The position numbers and the translations under genes were made by a program. A stretch of DNA of 64,000 nt from JBFXCS01 sp050181915 (GTDB lineage Bacteria; Actinomycetota; Thermoleophilia; Miltoncostaeales; Miltoncostaeaceae), in the NCBI GenBank assembly GCA_050181915.1, contig JBFXCS010000001.1, positions 62,001 through 126,000 of the forward strand, written 5' to 3'. How positions within the stretch are numbered: the first letter of the stretch is position 1; each line of letters begins with the position of its first letter. Below, piece by piece: positions 7,267-15,672 of this stretch. The notes beneath the pieces were generated by a model. The model was not told the origin of the DNA. It ran no database searches and was given only the letters and a program-made list of their open reading frames with translations.

Positions 7267-8708
7267 CCTCGCGGGACAGGGCGATCGGTGCTCTGGTCGG
7301 GCTCGCCGTGGGCGACGCGGTGGGCACCACGCTGGAGTTCGAGCCTGCCGGTTCGTTCACGCCGATCGACGACATGGTCGGGGGCGGGCCGTTCCGTCTC
7401 GAGCCGGGGCAGTGGACCGATGACACGTCGATGGCGATGTGCCTGGCGGAGTCGATCCTCGACGTGGGCGACCTCGATCCCGCCGACCAGCTTCGCCGGT
7501 ACGTGGCGTGGTTCCGCGACGGCTACTGGTCGGCGAACGGCCGGTGCTTCGACATCGGCGGTACGACCAGGGGCGCGCTCGTCCGCTTCGAGCGCACGGG
7601 AGCCGTCACCGACGACGACATCGACCAGGAGAGCGCGGCCAACGGGTCGCTCATGCGTCTCGCGCCGGTCCCGATCCGCTGGCACACCGACCCGCGCGAG
7701 GCCGCGGAGCGCGCGGGCGAGTCGAGTCGCACGACTCACCCGGCGTCGCGTCCCGTCGACGCGTGCCGCGTGTACGCGGCGATGACCGCCGCGCTGATCG
7801 CGGGGCACTCGCCCGACGACGTCCTCGACGCCGACTTCTGGCAGCACGGCCCGCTCGACCGGCGGGTCGAAGCGGTCGTCCGCGGCTCATGGCGGACGAA
7901 GCAACCGCCGCGGATCCGCGGCACCGGCTACGTGGTCGACGCCCTCGAGGCCGCGCTCTGGGCGGTCGCCGGAGCGGACGACTTCCGCGACGCGGTCCTG
8001 CGCGCCGCCAATCTCGGCGACGACGCGGACACCACCGCCGCCATCGCCGGCCAGCTCGCGGGTGCCCGCTGGGGCCACGCCGGGATCCCCGCGGGATGGC
8101 GGGAACGGATCACCGGCGCCGAACGGATCGCGGGGATCGCCGGACGGCTCTTCGACCTCGGAGCCGGTGCGACGCCGACGCACCCCTGGGCCCACGATGA
8201 GTTCATCCACGGCTACTGGGTCGAGCCCGGCCGGATCCTGGCGGGCGAATACCCGGGCCACCCGCGCTCCGTCGAGCGGGCGCGCGGCAGGATCAACCTC
8301 CTGGTCGACCACGGCGTGCGCACCTTCGTGGACCTCACCGCGCCGCGCGACAGGATGGCGCCCTACGAGCACCTCGTCCTGGAAGCGGCTCGGCGGCGCC
8401 GCCTGGATCTGCGACGGATCTCCCACCCGATCCCCGACATGGGGACGCTCGCCCCCGATGCGTACGACGAGATCCTCGCCTCGATCCGGGCGGGAGCGGA
8501 TCGCGGCGGCGTCTACCTCCACTGCTGGGGCGGCATCGGACGCACCGGCACGGTCGTCGGCTGCCTCCTCGTCGACGGCGGTCTGCGCGCCGACGCTGCA
8601 CTGGCCCGTCTCGACGAGCTCCGCTCGGTCACCAAGAAGAGCGGCATCCCCGCGCCGCAGACCCCCGAGCAGATCGAGATCATCCGCCGGCGCGGTCGAG
8701 CGGGTTGA
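7263..8708 (+). CDS. ADP-ribosylglycohydrolase fused to a Cys-dependent phosphatase
   Basis: 481 residues in two parts. Residues 1 to about 305 form a DraG-type ADP-ribosylglycohydrolase, with GDAVGTTLEF, the metal-binding WTDDTSMAM, NGSLMRLAPV and LGDDADTTAAI motifs that bind two metal ions and remove ADP-ribose from proteins or other targets. Residues about 315-480 form a protein-tyrosine/dual-specificity-type phosphatase with the P-loop HCWGGIGRTG (HCX5R) and a candidate general acid in PIPDMG. GTG 7263 overlaps the sigma stop as GTGA, so both are made from one message. Codon use differs slightly from flanks. Confidence 0.9.
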   Translation: MTSRDRAIGALVGLAVGDAVGTTLEFEPAGSFTPIDDMVGGGPFRLEPGQWTDDTSMAMCLAESILDVGDLDPADQLRRYVAWFRDGYWSANGRCFDIGGTTRGALVRFERTGAVTDDDIDQESAANGSLMRLAPVPIRWHTDPREAAERAGESSRTTHPASRPVDACRVYAAMTAALIAGHSPDDVLDADFWQHGPLDRRVEAVVRGSWRTKQPPRIRGTGYVVDALEAALWAVAGADDFRDAVLRAANLGDDADTTAAIAGQLAGARWGHAGIPAGWRERITGAERIAGIAGRLFDLGAGATPTHPWAHDEFIHGYWVEPGRILAGEYPGHPRSVERARGRINLLVDHGVRTFVDLTAPRDRMAPYEHLVLEAARRRRLDLRRISHPIPDMGTLAPDAYDEILASIRAGADRGGVYLHCWGGIGRTGTVVGCLLVDGGLRADAALARLDELRSVTKKSGIPAPQTPEQIEIIRRRGRAG

Positions 8709-8773
8709 GGCTGACACCGGGGGGCGGTCGGGCTTAGACTGCGCATCCCGGCCTTGTGAGGAAAGGCACGAAG

Positions 8774-10840
8774 ATGCCCCATCCCGACCCCTCGAAGATC
8801 CGGAACGTCGCGGTGATCGGCCACCGCGGGTGCGGCAAGACGAGCCTCGTCGAGGCGATGCTCTTCGCCGCAGGCGAGACGAACCGTCTCGGCAGCGTGG
8901 CCGAAGGGACCACGGTCTCGGACTTCGACGACGACGAGCGCCGCCGCACGATGAGCATCAGCGCGTCACTCAGCCACCTCACGTGGCAGGGCGTGAAGGT
9001 GAACCTCATCGACACGCCGGGCGAGCCGTCGTTCCAGGGCGACACGCTCTCCGCGCTGCGCGCGGTCGACGCGGCGCTCGCCGTCATCAACGCAACCGCC
9101 GGCGTCGAGGTGCACACCGAGCGCCTCTGGCTGCGGGCCGCCGAGCTGGGCCTGCCGCGCGCCGCCGTCATCAACGGCGTCGACCGCGAGCGCGCCGACT
9201 TCGACGCGGCCCTCGCCGCCCTCGCCGAGCTCGCCCCCGGCGCGGTGCCGATCCAGATCCCGATCGGCCGCGAGACCGCCTTCCGCGGCGTCGTGAACCT
9301 CGTGTCCATGACCGCCACGACCTACGCCGACGGCTCGCCCGCCGGCACCACCGGACCGATCCCCGACGAGCTGGCCGACGCGGCCCGCTCCGCCCGCGAG
9401 GGCCTCATCGACATCGTCGCCGAGAACGACGACCGGCTCATCGAGAAGTACCTCGAGGGCGAGGAGATCACCACGGAGGAGCTCATCGCGGCGCTGCTCG
9501 GCGGCGTGGCGGAGGGGCGCATCTTCCCGGTGGCGTGCGCGGGCGGCGTGTCCGGCGCCGGCGTCGACCGCCTGCTCGACCTGATCGTCGAGGCGCTGCC
9601 GTCGCCCGCCGGGTCGGTGCCGCGCGAGGCGACCGACCCGGCCACCGGCGAGACCGTGCTGGTGCCGGCCACCGAGGACGGCCCGGCGGTCGCGTACTGC
9701 TTCAAGACCGTCGCCGACCAGTTCAGCGGGCGCGTCAACCTGCTGCGCGTGCTCGGCGGGGTGCTGCCCAGCGACGTCCAGGTGACCGACACGCGCACCG
9801 GCCAGAAGGAGCGCGTCGGGCAGCTGTTCACGCTGCAGGGCAAGGACCACGTGCCCATGACCGAGATCGGCCCCGGGGACATCGGTGCAGTCGCCAAGCT
9901 GAAGGAGGTCGCGACCGGCGATGTACTCGTCACCGGCGGCCCCGCGCTCACCGTCCCGGCGGTCGACTTCCCCCAGCCGCTGATGAGCTTCGCCGCGACG
10001 GCGCGGGACCTGGCCGACGAGGACAAGCTGCACGCCTCCCTGCGCCGCATGACCGAGGAGGATCCGACGCTCGACGTGCACCGCGACGAGCAGACCGGCG
10101 ACTTCATCGTCGGCGGGCTCTCCCAGATGCACGTGGAGGTGATCGCCGAGCGCATCAACAACCGCTTCGGCGTCGCGATGAACCTGGCGCCGCCGCACGT
10201 GCCCTACCGTGAGACGATCACCGGCAGGGCCGACGCCGAGGGCAAGCACAAGAAGCAGAGCGGCGGCCGCGGCCAGTACGCCGACTGCTGGCTCACCGTC
10301 GAGCCGCTCGAGCGCGGCGCCGGCTTCGAGTTCGTCGACAAGATCGTGGGCGGCGCGATCCCCCGCCAGTTCATCCCCGCGGTCGAGAAGGGGGTGGTCG
10401 AGGCGATGCAGAGCGGCGAGCTGGGCGGCTACCCGGTGGTGGACGTCCGCGTGACGCTGCACGACGGCAAGCACCACCCGGTCGACTCGTCGGAGATGGC
10501 GTTCAAGATCGCCGGGTCGCTCGGGATGAAGGCGGCGCTGGCGAAGGCGTCGCCGGTGCTGCTGGAGCCGGTGATGAAGGTCGAGATCACCGTCCCCTCC
10601 GAGAACGTCGGCGACGTGATGGGGGACCTCAACGCGCGCCGCGGCCACCCCCTGGGGATGGAGGCGCGCGGCCATGCCGAGGTGGTGAGCGCGGAGGTGC
10701 CGATGGCGGAGATGCTCAGCTACGCCCCGGACCTGCGGGCCATGACCGCCGGGCGAGGCGACTACACGATGGAGTTCGACCACTACGCCCAGGTGCCGGC
10801 GCACCTGGTCGAGAAGGCGGCGGCAGCGGCGGTCGCCTAG
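8774..10840 (+). CDS. Elongation factor G-like translational GTPase
   Basis: 688 residues with the EF-G layout: G domain with P-loop GHRGCGKT at 16-23, DTPGE for G3, then domains II to V (LFTLQGKDHVPMTEIGPGDI; SGGRGQYADCWL; AFKIAGSLGMKAAL; EVPMAEMLSYAPDLRAMTAGRGDYTMEFDHY). It differs from true EF-G: NGVD replaces NKxD in G4 and RRRTMSIS replaces the RGITI switch segment, as in the EF-G2/'EF-G-like' group. A role in ribosome function other than standard translocation is likely. ATG 8774 follows AGGAAAGG; GTG 8756 is less likely. Confidence 0.9.
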   Translation: MPHPDPSKIRNVAVIGHRGCGKTSLVEAMLFAAGETNRLGSVAEGTTVSDFDDDERRRTMSISASLSHLTWQGVKVNLIDTPGEPSFQGDTLSALRAVDAALAVINATAGVEVHTERLWLRAAELGLPRAAVINGVDRERADFDAALAALAELAPGAVPIQIPIGRETAFRGVVNLVSMTATTYADGSPAGTTGPIPDELADAARSAREGLIDIVAENDDRLIEKYLEGEEITTEELIAALLGGVAEGRIFPVACAGGVSGAGVDRLLDLIVEALPSPAGSVPREATDPATGETVLVPATEDGPAVAYCFKTVADQFSGRVNLLRVLGGVLPSDVQVTDTRTGQKERVGQLFTLQGKDHVPMTEIGPGDIGAVAKLKEVATGDVLVTGGPALTVPAVDFPQPLMSFAATARDLADEDKLHASLRRMTEEDPTLDVHRDEQTGDFIVGGLSQMHVEVIAERINNRFGVAMNLAPPHVPYRETITGRADAEGKHKKQSGGRGQYADCWLTVEPLERGAGFEFVDKIVGGAIPRQFIPAVEKGVVEAMQSGELGGYPVVDVRVTLHDGKHHPVDSSEMAFKIAGSLGMKAALAKASPVLLEPVMKVEITVPSENVGDVMGDLNARRGHPLGMEARGHAEVVSAEVPMAEMLSYAPDLRAMTAGRGDYTMEFDHYAQVPAHLVEKAAAAAVA

Positions 10841-10890
10841 ACGCCACGGTCCGGCCGCGGCGCGCGCGAGCGCGCCGCGGCCTCCCCGCC

Positions 10891-10896
10891 TAGCAT
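10891..10896 (+). promoter_or_regulatory. -10 hexamer TAGCAT of a leaderless promoter
   Basis: TAGCAT, six nt, then ATG 10903 of the Nif3-like gene; no Shine-Dalgarno sequence is present. Confidence 0.55.
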
Positions 10897-10902
10897 TCGG
10901 CG

Positions 10903-11685
10903 ATGCTCGTCGCGCAACTCGTCGCCGCCGTCCACCGGATGGCGCCGCCCTCGCTCGCCGAGGAGTGGGACAACGTCGGCCTGATCGTGGGTCGCCACAA
11001 CCACCCGGTGCGGCGGGTGCTGGTGGCGTTGGAGCTGCGGCCGGAGGTGCTGGGGGAGGCCCGCGAGAGCGGCTGCGACGCCGTGCTCACCCACCACCCC
11101 CTGATCTTCCCGTCGCTGTCGTCGGTGACCGACGGCGACAGCGCCAGCGATCTGGTGCTGCGGGCGGCGGAGGGCCGCATCGCGGTGCTCGCCGCCCACA
11201 CCAACCTCGACGCCGTGCGGGGCGGGCTCAACGACATCATGGCCGGGCTGCTGGGCATGGCCGATCCGGCTCCGCTGCGGCCGAGCGCCGAGGACCCCGC
11301 CGCCGGGCTGGGGCGGGTGGGCCGCGTCGCCGCCACGACCGTGGGCGCCCTGGCGGAGCGGGTGGCGGCGGCCTTCGACGGGGCGCGCGTCACCTACGCG
11401 GGCGATCCCTGGACGCGGGTGGAGCGCGTCGCGTGCTGCACCGGCTCCGGCGCCTCGCTGATCGCCGACGCCCGCGCGGCGGAGGCCGACGCCTACGTCA
11501 CGAGCGACCTCAAGCACCACGACGCCGACCGGGCCCGGGGGCTGCCGCTGGTGTGCCTGCCGCACGCGACGGCCGAGCGGGTGGCGCTGCGGCGCTGGAC
11601 GAAGGGGCTGGAGCGGGCCCTCGCCCCCGAGGGCGTGGAGGTGCGCTTCGCCGACGTCGACACCGACCCCTGGCAGACCGTCTGA
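10903..11685 (+). CDS. Nif3-like dinuclear metal-centre hexameric protein
   Basis: 260 residues. The N-terminus (LVAAVHRMAPPSLAEEWDNVGLIVG), the metal ligands in LTHHPLIFPSL and AAHTNLDAVRGGLND, and the late DLKHHDA ... HATAER are diagnostic of the Nif3/YbgI (PF01784) family, toroidal hexamers with a dimetal site. It is often named 'GTP cyclohydrolase I type 2' but the physiological substrate is uncertain. The ATG follows a TAGCAT hexamer by six nt and probably starts a leaderless mRNA. Confidence 0.92.
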   Translation: MLVAQLVAAVHRMAPPSLAEEWDNVGLIVGRHNHPVRRVLVALELRPEVLGEARESGCDAVLTHHPLIFPSLSSVTDGDSASDLVLRAAEGRIAVLAAHTNLDAVRGGLNDIMAGLLGMADPAPLRPSAEDPAAGLGRVGRVAATTVGALAERVAAAFDGARVTYAGDPWTRVERVACCTGSGASLIADARAAEADAYVTSDLKHHDADRARGLPLVCLPHATAERVALRRWTKGLERALAPEGVEVRFADVDTDPWQTV

Positions 11686-11771
11686 GCCGCCGGGCGCGGG
11701 CCGCGCGTCCCCGATTCGCGCCCCCGGCCGATTGAGGGTGCCCTTTCGGGTCGATACACTCCCCGGACCTC

Positions 11772-11845
11772 GCGGATGTAGCTCAGTTGGCTAGAGCGTC
11801 TGCTTGCCATGCAGAAGGTCGAGGGTTCGAGTCCCTTCATCCGCT
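11772..11845 (+). tRNA. tRNA-Gly (GCC)
   Basis: Cloverleaf: acceptor GCGGATG/CATCCGC, D-loop with AGTTGGCTAG, anticodon loop TTGCCAT with GCC, T-arm GGGTTCGAGTCCC, discriminator T. CCA is not encoded. A strong hairpin terminator follows at once. Confidence 0.97.
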
Positions 11846-11849
11846 CTCA

Positions 11850-11878
11850 CGAGAGCCCCGCCCCGGCGGGGCTCTCGT
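11850..11878 (+). terminator. Hairpin terminator after tRNA-Gly
   Basis: CGAGAGCCCCGC and its complement close a short GC-rich loop directly downstream of the tRNA; the arm is followed by TCGTT. Confidence 0.75.
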
Positions 11879-11894
11879 CGTTCCGAGACCGTCG

Positions 11895-12293
11895 TCAGGG
11901 GGGCGGGTCGGCGGGGGTCGCCGAGCGCCACGGCGCGCGCCATTCCGGCGCGGACCAGGCCTCCATCACGTAGATGCGCTCCCGGGCCACCCGGTCGCCG
12001 CGGAACTCGAGCAACTGGACGCCCAGCATCCACGGCCCCTCGTCGTAGCGCGCCGACACCTCGACCACGGCGAGGTCGTCGCGCATCGTCGTGCGCCGCA
12101 CCCGGTAGCGAACCTCTCCGGGGTACGCGCGGCGCCATTCGGTGAAGGTCTCGCGCCCCTCGAAGCGCTCGCCGGACTGGGGGAACTCGAGCACTGCGTC
12201 GGGGTGGTAGATCTCCTCGGCGCGGTCGATGTCGGCGCCTGCGTACTCCCAGTAGCGGCGCACGACCTGGAGCCGGGTGGCCTGCTCGTCCAT
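11895..12293 (-). CDS. SnoaL-like (NTF2-fold) protein
   Basis: 132 residues with the pattern of small NTF2-fold/SnoaL polyketide-cyclase-like proteins: VVRRYWEYAGADIDRAEEIYHPDAVLEFPQSGERFEGRETFTEWR, then beta strands ending in ERIYVMEAW. The family includes isomerases, cyclases and many unassigned proteins; no catalytic assignment is possible. The start chosen is ATG 12293, seven nt after TACGGT on the minus strand, consistent with a leaderless message. The longer frame to 12362 is unlikely. Confidence 0.8.
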   Translation of the reverse strand: MDEQATRLQVVRRYWEYAGADIDRAEEIYHPDAVLEFPQSGERFEGRETFTEWRRAYPGEVRYRVRRTTMRDDLAVVEVSARYDEGPWMLGVQLLEFRGDRVARERIYVMEAWSAPEWRAPWRSATPADPPP

Positions 12294-12300
12294 CGCGGCG

Positions 12301-12306
12301 ACCGTA
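12301..12306 (-). promoter_or_regulatory. -10 hexamer TACGGT before the SnoaL-like gene
   Basis: On the minus strand TACGGT is followed by seven nt and ATG 12293. Confidence 0.5.
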
Positions 12307-12485
12307 CCCGGACCCGGTGAGCCGGGCAAACGCCGTGGACGGTCCCCGGCGGATCTCCGCACGGAGCGGGGAGATGGCCCGGTGACGGACCCGAAGGCGG
12401 TAAAAGCCTGCAGCCCGGCACGCGGGCGCTGTCGTCCCCGGCCCCGCGCTGCGTCGCGGGGCCCCGATCCCCGGAGGTTCCGCGG

Positions 12486-13145
12486 ATGAGCGATCCCACT
12501 GTCCGCACGCGGTTCGGCATCGGCCTGCCCTCGCCGGCGATGGTCGTCGCCGTGGCGGCCCTACTCGTCGCCCTGAGCGGCTCCGCCTTCGCGGTGAAGG
12601 CCACCTTCAACGGCGCGGCGATCAAGAACGGCACCATCGCCCCGGCGAAGATCAAGAAGAACTCGCTGACCGGCGCGCAGATCAAGGAGTCGACCCTGGC
12701 CGAGGTCCCCCTGGCCGAGGTGGCCGAGAAGGCCCAGGCCGCCGACACGGCCGCCTTCGCCGACCAGGCCCGCTCGGCCAACGGCGCGGCGACCGCGACC
12801 CACGCCCTGACCGCCGACTCGGCGACTTCCGCCACGACGCTCGGCGGCCTCCCGGCCGCGTCGTACCTCTCCGGGGTGACCGTGAAGTACGACCCATGCG
12901 CCGTCGGCGCCAACACCCTCGGCGAGTGCGTCGCGGTCTGTCCCCCGGGCCTCGTCGCCCTCGGCGGCGGCGGGTACACCTACACCGAGAACGCGACCGG
13001 GGCGATCGTGGAGTCGAACCCGTCCGCCGCCGACGGGCAGCTCCACACCGGCGCCGGCGGCGCGCCGGCCTGGCACGTCGCGATCAAGAACGGGGGAGCG
13101 GCGACGACGATCCGCGCCTTCGTCGTCTGCGCCAAGACGGGCTGA
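12486..13145 (+). CDS. Secreted surface-type protein with stalk-like repeats
   Basis: 219 residues. A hydrophobic segment at about 17-37 (SPAMVVAVAALLVALSGSAFA) looks like a signal or anchor. Next come short repeats of the type 'IKNGTIAPAKIKKNSLTGAQIKESTL' and an Ala-rich helical stretch, a pattern seen in extracellular actinobacterial proteins and trimeric stalks. The C-terminal 90 residues contain four Cys (YDPCAVGANTLGECVAVC ... VVCAKTG) that may form disulphides. The ATG follows GGAGG. A GC-rich hairpin (12440-12463) sits in the presumed leader. Function unknown. Confidence 0.75.
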   Translation: MSDPTVRTRFGIGLPSPAMVVAVAALLVALSGSAFAVKATFNGAAIKNGTIAPAKIKKNSLTGAQIKESTLAEVPLAEVAEKAQAADTAAFADQARSANGAATATHALTADSATSATTLGGLPAASYLSGVTVKYDPCAVGANTLGECVAVCPPGLVALGGGGYTYTENATGAIVESNPSAADGQLHTGAGGAPAWHVAIKNGGAATTIRAFVVCAKTG

Positions 13146-13305
13146 GCCTGAATCCGTCGTATCTTGCGGCGCGGATGCGCGAGATCGCTCGCGTCATGCG
13201 GGATTCGGCGCGACCGGAGGGGGTCACCCTTCGGGTGCGACGCCGAATCCCGTCTGACGCGGCGCTTTCGCGCCCCGCATCCACGATCTCCAACGGATTC
13301 AGGCT
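13145..13305. repeat. Palindromic repeat family B, double (inverted) copy
   Basis: Outer arms AGCCTGAATCCGT (13145-13157) and ACGGATTCAGGCT (13293-13305), and inner arms CGGGATTCGGCG (13199-13210) and CGCCGAATCCCG (13241-13252). The left ~66 nt, when reverse-complemented, align with the right ~66 nt along their length, so the element is two inverted copies of one unit around a 30-nt loop. The right unit shares TCGCGCCCCGCATCCACGAT... with the copy at 27921. It begins in the last base of the preceding stop codon. Confidence 0.75.
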
Positions 13306-13315
13306 GAGCCTCCCA

Positions 13316-13349
13316 CCGCGCGGCGCACCCGGCCGGGTGCGCCGCGCGG
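13316..13349. terminator. 34-bp perfect palindrome, GC-rich terminator
   Basis: CCGCGCGGCGCACCCGG joined directly to its complement. It lies beyond repeat B and ends the transcript of the secreted protein gene; no U-run. Confidence 0.6.
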
Positions 13350-13403
13350 GTCCTGCCCCTCCGGGGGTGGGCGGACGTCGCGCCGGCGGGTGAGAATGGG
13401 GGC

Positions 13404-13817
13404 GTGAGCCTGCATCACCCACGCTGGGAGGCCCGTCTCCTGCACCGGGCCGGCGACCGCACGCGCGCCCGCGTGGCCGGCCGGGTGGTCGTCGAGGCCC
13501 CCGACGCCGAGGCGGCCCAGCGCGCGGCCCAGGAGGCGCTGCTGGTGCGGGCCCGCGGCGAGCGCCACTGGTCGCTGGGCGTTCTGCGCCCGCTGATGCC
13601 GGGAGCCCCCGGCACGCGCCACTACCGGGTGACGTTCGCGGAATGGGTCTCGGGCGACGACGGCTACACCCGTCGCGACGTCCACGTGCGGCGGCTGTGG
13701 GCGATCGACGGCGCCAGCGCGCGCCGGATGGCGCAGGAGGACTGCCAGACCCTGCCGGACTACTCGCCCTCGTGGCGCATCCGCGAGGTCGCCCGGGAGG
13801 ACCCTCCCGCCGGCTGA
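13404..13817 (+). CDS. Hypothetical protein
   Basis: 137 residues, no membrane segments or signal peptide. Arg-rich, with a predicted alpha/beta pattern (RVAGRVVVEAPDAEAAQRAAQEALLVRA; HYRVTFAEWVSGDDGY; VHVRRLWAIDGASARRMAQEDC). Codon bias supports coding. GTG 13404 lies six nt after GAGAAT, a weak -10. I do not recognise a family; the flanks are repeat B on one side and repeat A on the other. Confidence 0.65.
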   Translation: MSLHHPRWEARLLHRAGDRTRARVAGRVVVEAPDAEAAQRAAQEALLVRARGERHWSLGVLRPLMPGAPGTRHYRVTFAEWVSGDDGYTRRDVHVRRLWAIDGASARRMAQEDCQTLPDYSPSWRIREVAREDPPAG

Positions 13818-13851
13818 GCGTCGCGGGCGGGCGCGCCGGTCGACGCGGGGT

Positions 13852-14019
13852 CTCGTGCCGTGTCGGGCAACGTTCGCCCCGTTCTTGCTCGCTGCAAACC
13901 TCGGCGGATGCGGCGTCCTCGATCATCCGCATGGCGACGACCATGCGGATGACGCTGCGTCCTTGCCCCGCCGGGTTTTCGCGGCCATAACGAGCCAACG
14001 TCACCGGACACGGCACTAG
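13852..14019. repeat. Structured repeat family A, divergent copy (168 bp)
   Basis: Terminal arms CTCGTGCCGTGTCGGG and, at the other end, a complement with 14 of 16 pairs. Internal landmarks: GCTCGCTGCAAAC at offset 35, GCGTCCTCG at 61, a hairpin TCATCCGCATGG/CCATGCGGATGA with 6-nt loop at the centre, CTGCGTCCT at 103, GGTTTTCGCGGCC at 122. The copies at 26974 and 34011 have the same landmarks at the same offsets within 1 nt and the same total length, but different stem sequences. It abuts the operator of the mod regulator. Confidence 0.85.
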
Positions 14020-14051
14020 CCAGGATCCTGGCATGGAGCATAGGATCCTGG
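14020..14051. promoter_or_regulatory. Operator-like palindromes CCAGGATCCTGG and TAGGATCCTGG
   Basis: A perfect 12-bp palindrome at 14020-14031 and a near copy at 14041-14051, 21 bp apart (two turns), just before or over the start of the HTH regulator. Likely autoregulatory sites, and possibly the control point of the whole mod operon. If GTG 14054 is the start, both sites are upstream of the gene. Confidence 0.55.
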
Positions 14052-15097
14052 CGGTGCCCGACCACCCTCTCCGGCGCGCCCGCGGGGCCGCCGGCCTGAC
14101 CCAGGCGCAGCTCGCCGCGCGCGCCGAGGTCAGCCGCCAGGCGGTGGGGGCGGTCGAGGCGGGGCGCCACCTGCCCGCGGTCGACGCCGCGCTGCGGATC
14201 GCGGCCGCCCTCGGCACGAGCGTGGAGGAGCTGTTCGGCGCCGCCGCGTCCCCCGAGCCTCCGCTCGTGCTGGGGGGATCGATCGGCGAGGGCGCTCCCG
14301 CGCGGCTGGGCCGCGTCGGAGGCCGACGGGTGCTGGCCCCGCTGCTCGGGCCGGCCGCGAGCGACGGCGCGTGGTGGGCCGCCGACGCCGTCATCGAGGG
14401 CGGCGGCGTGAGGGAGCTGCCGGGCGCCCGCTCCGACGGCTTCGTGGTGGTGGGCTGCGATCCGGCCCTCGGCATGTGCGAGGCGCTCCTGGCCGGCGCC
14501 GGCCCGGGGCGCCTGGTGGCGATCCCCGGATCGTCCGGCGCCGCGGTCGCGGCGCTCGCGGACGGCGCCGCCCACGCCGCCCTGGTGCACGGCCCCGCCG
14601 GAGCCCTCGGCGCCCCGCCCGTGCCGGTGCGCCGGGTGGCGGTGGCCCGCTGGCGGGTCGGCGTCGCCGTGCACCCCCGTCGCCGCGCCGGCTCGCTCGA
14701 GCCCATCGCCGCGGGCCGGATCCCCCTGGTGCAGCGCGACCCCTCCGCCGCCAGCCAGCAGGCGCTGGTGCGCGCCATGGGCGCGGCCGGCGGCGCGGCG
14801 CCCGCCGGCCCGCTGGCCGGCGGGCACATCGAGGCGGCCCGCCGGGCGGCGGCGGAGGGCTGCGCCGCCGTGACCTTCGAGCCGGCCGCGCACGCCCACG
14901 GGCTGCGCTTCCTGCCGCTCGAGACGCACGACGTGGAGCTGTGGATCGGTATGGCGTGGGCGGACCATCCCGGGGCGCGGGCGCTGTGCGACCTGCTGGC
15001 CTCGGCGGCGTTCCGCGAGCGGGTCGCGCTGGTCGGGGGCTACGAGCTCGACCGCTGCGGAGCGGCGGTCGGGGAGGAGGCGATATGGGCGGGTTGA
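14033..15097 (+). CDS. XRE-type HTH regulator with PBP-like ligand domain
   Basis: 354 residues. Residues about 12-65 are a helix-turn-helix of XRE type (LRRARGAAGLTQAQLAARAEVSRQAVGAVEAGRHLPAVDAALRIAAALG). The rest resembles the periplasmic-binding-protein-like ligand domain (PF12727) found fused to HTH domains in molybdate-linked regulators. It is first in a run of overlapping genes leading to modABC, so control of molybdate uptake is a reasonable inference. GTG 14054 is an alternative start that would leave two palindromes upstream. Its stop overlaps the next gene by 13 nt. Confidence 0.8.
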   Translation: MEHRILAVPDHPLRRARGAAGLTQAQLAARAEVSRQAVGAVEAGRHLPAVDAALRIAAALGTSVEELFGAAASPEPPLVLGGSIGEGAPARLGRVGGRRVLAPLLGPAASDGAWWAADAVIEGGGVRELPGARSDGFVVVGCDPALGMCEALLAGAGPGRLVAIPGSSGAAVAALADGAAHAALVHGPAGALGAPPVPVRRVAVARWRVGVAVHPRRRAGSLEPIAAGRIPLVQRDPSAASQQALVRAMGAAGGAAPAGPLAGGHIEAARRAAAEGCAAVTFEPAAHAHGLRFLPLETHDVELWIGMAWADHPGARALCDLLASAAFRERVALVGGYELDRCGAAVGEEAIWAG

Positions 15098-15672
15098 CGC
15101 GGTCGCAGTTGATCGGCCGGACGGCTCTGGCCGCCGGGGCCGTGGTCGCGGGCGGGGCATTGGCGGCGCCGGCCTTCGGCGCCGAGGACGAGCAGGATCT
15201 GGCGTGGGTGCAGTTCGGGGTGAGCCTGTCCTTCCTGACGGCGGTGGTCCACCGCAGGGCGCGGCGCTCGGGGCTGTTCACCGGCGGCGACCTGCGCAGC
15301 CTCGACGCCGCCCTGTCGGCCGAGGAGGCCAGGACGAAGCGGTTCGTCGAGCTGCTCGCCGCCAACGGGCAGCCGGTGATCAGCGGCGAGGATCTCGAGA
15401 TCACCCTGCCGGCCGACGCCTTCGCGTCGCGGGGGCGGGTCGCCTCCATCGGGCGGCGGGTCACGGGCATCGGCGAGCACGCCTACATCGGGGCGGCCGC
15501 CGGCGCCCAGTCGGTCGACATGCGGCTGCTGTTCGCCCGGTCCGCCGCGAGCGCGGCGGAGCAGCTGGCCTTCTACCGCGGCCTCACCGCGACGGCGGCG
15601 GTCGGCGGCCCCTTCCCGGGCATGTACGACATCGCACGCGCATCAGACGAGCTGGGGGTGTTCCTGCCATGA
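15085..15672 (+). CDS. Exported ferritin-like domain protein
   Basis: 195 residues. The start (GLTRSQLIGRTALAAGAVVAGGALAAPAFGA) is a signal peptide, possibly Tat-like although only single arginines are present. The mature part is helical and resembles the ferritin-like proteins common in actinobacterial envelopes (LDAALSAEEARTKRFVELLAANGQP ... AAAGAQSVDMRLLFARSAASAAEQLAFYRG). A full diiron ligand set is not obvious. ATG 15085 follows GGGGAGGAGG and overlaps the regulator; its stop overlaps modA as ATGA. A role beside the molybdate transporter is unknown. Confidence 0.7.
   Translation: MGGLTRSQLIGRTALAAGAVVAGGALAAPAFGAEDEQDLAWVQFGVSLSFLTAVVHRRARRSGLFTGGDLRSLDAALSAEEARTKRFVELLAANGQPVISGEDLEITLPADAFASRGRVASIGRRVTGIGEHAYIGAAAGAQSVDMRLLFARSAASAAEQLAFYRGLTATAAVGGPFPGMYDIARASDELGVFLP

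Noticed and set aside
13852..14019. Molybdenum-cofactor riboswitch before the mod operon
   Set aside because: The element has relatives at 26974 and 34011 that are not near molybdenum genes, and none of the Moco consensus was recognised.
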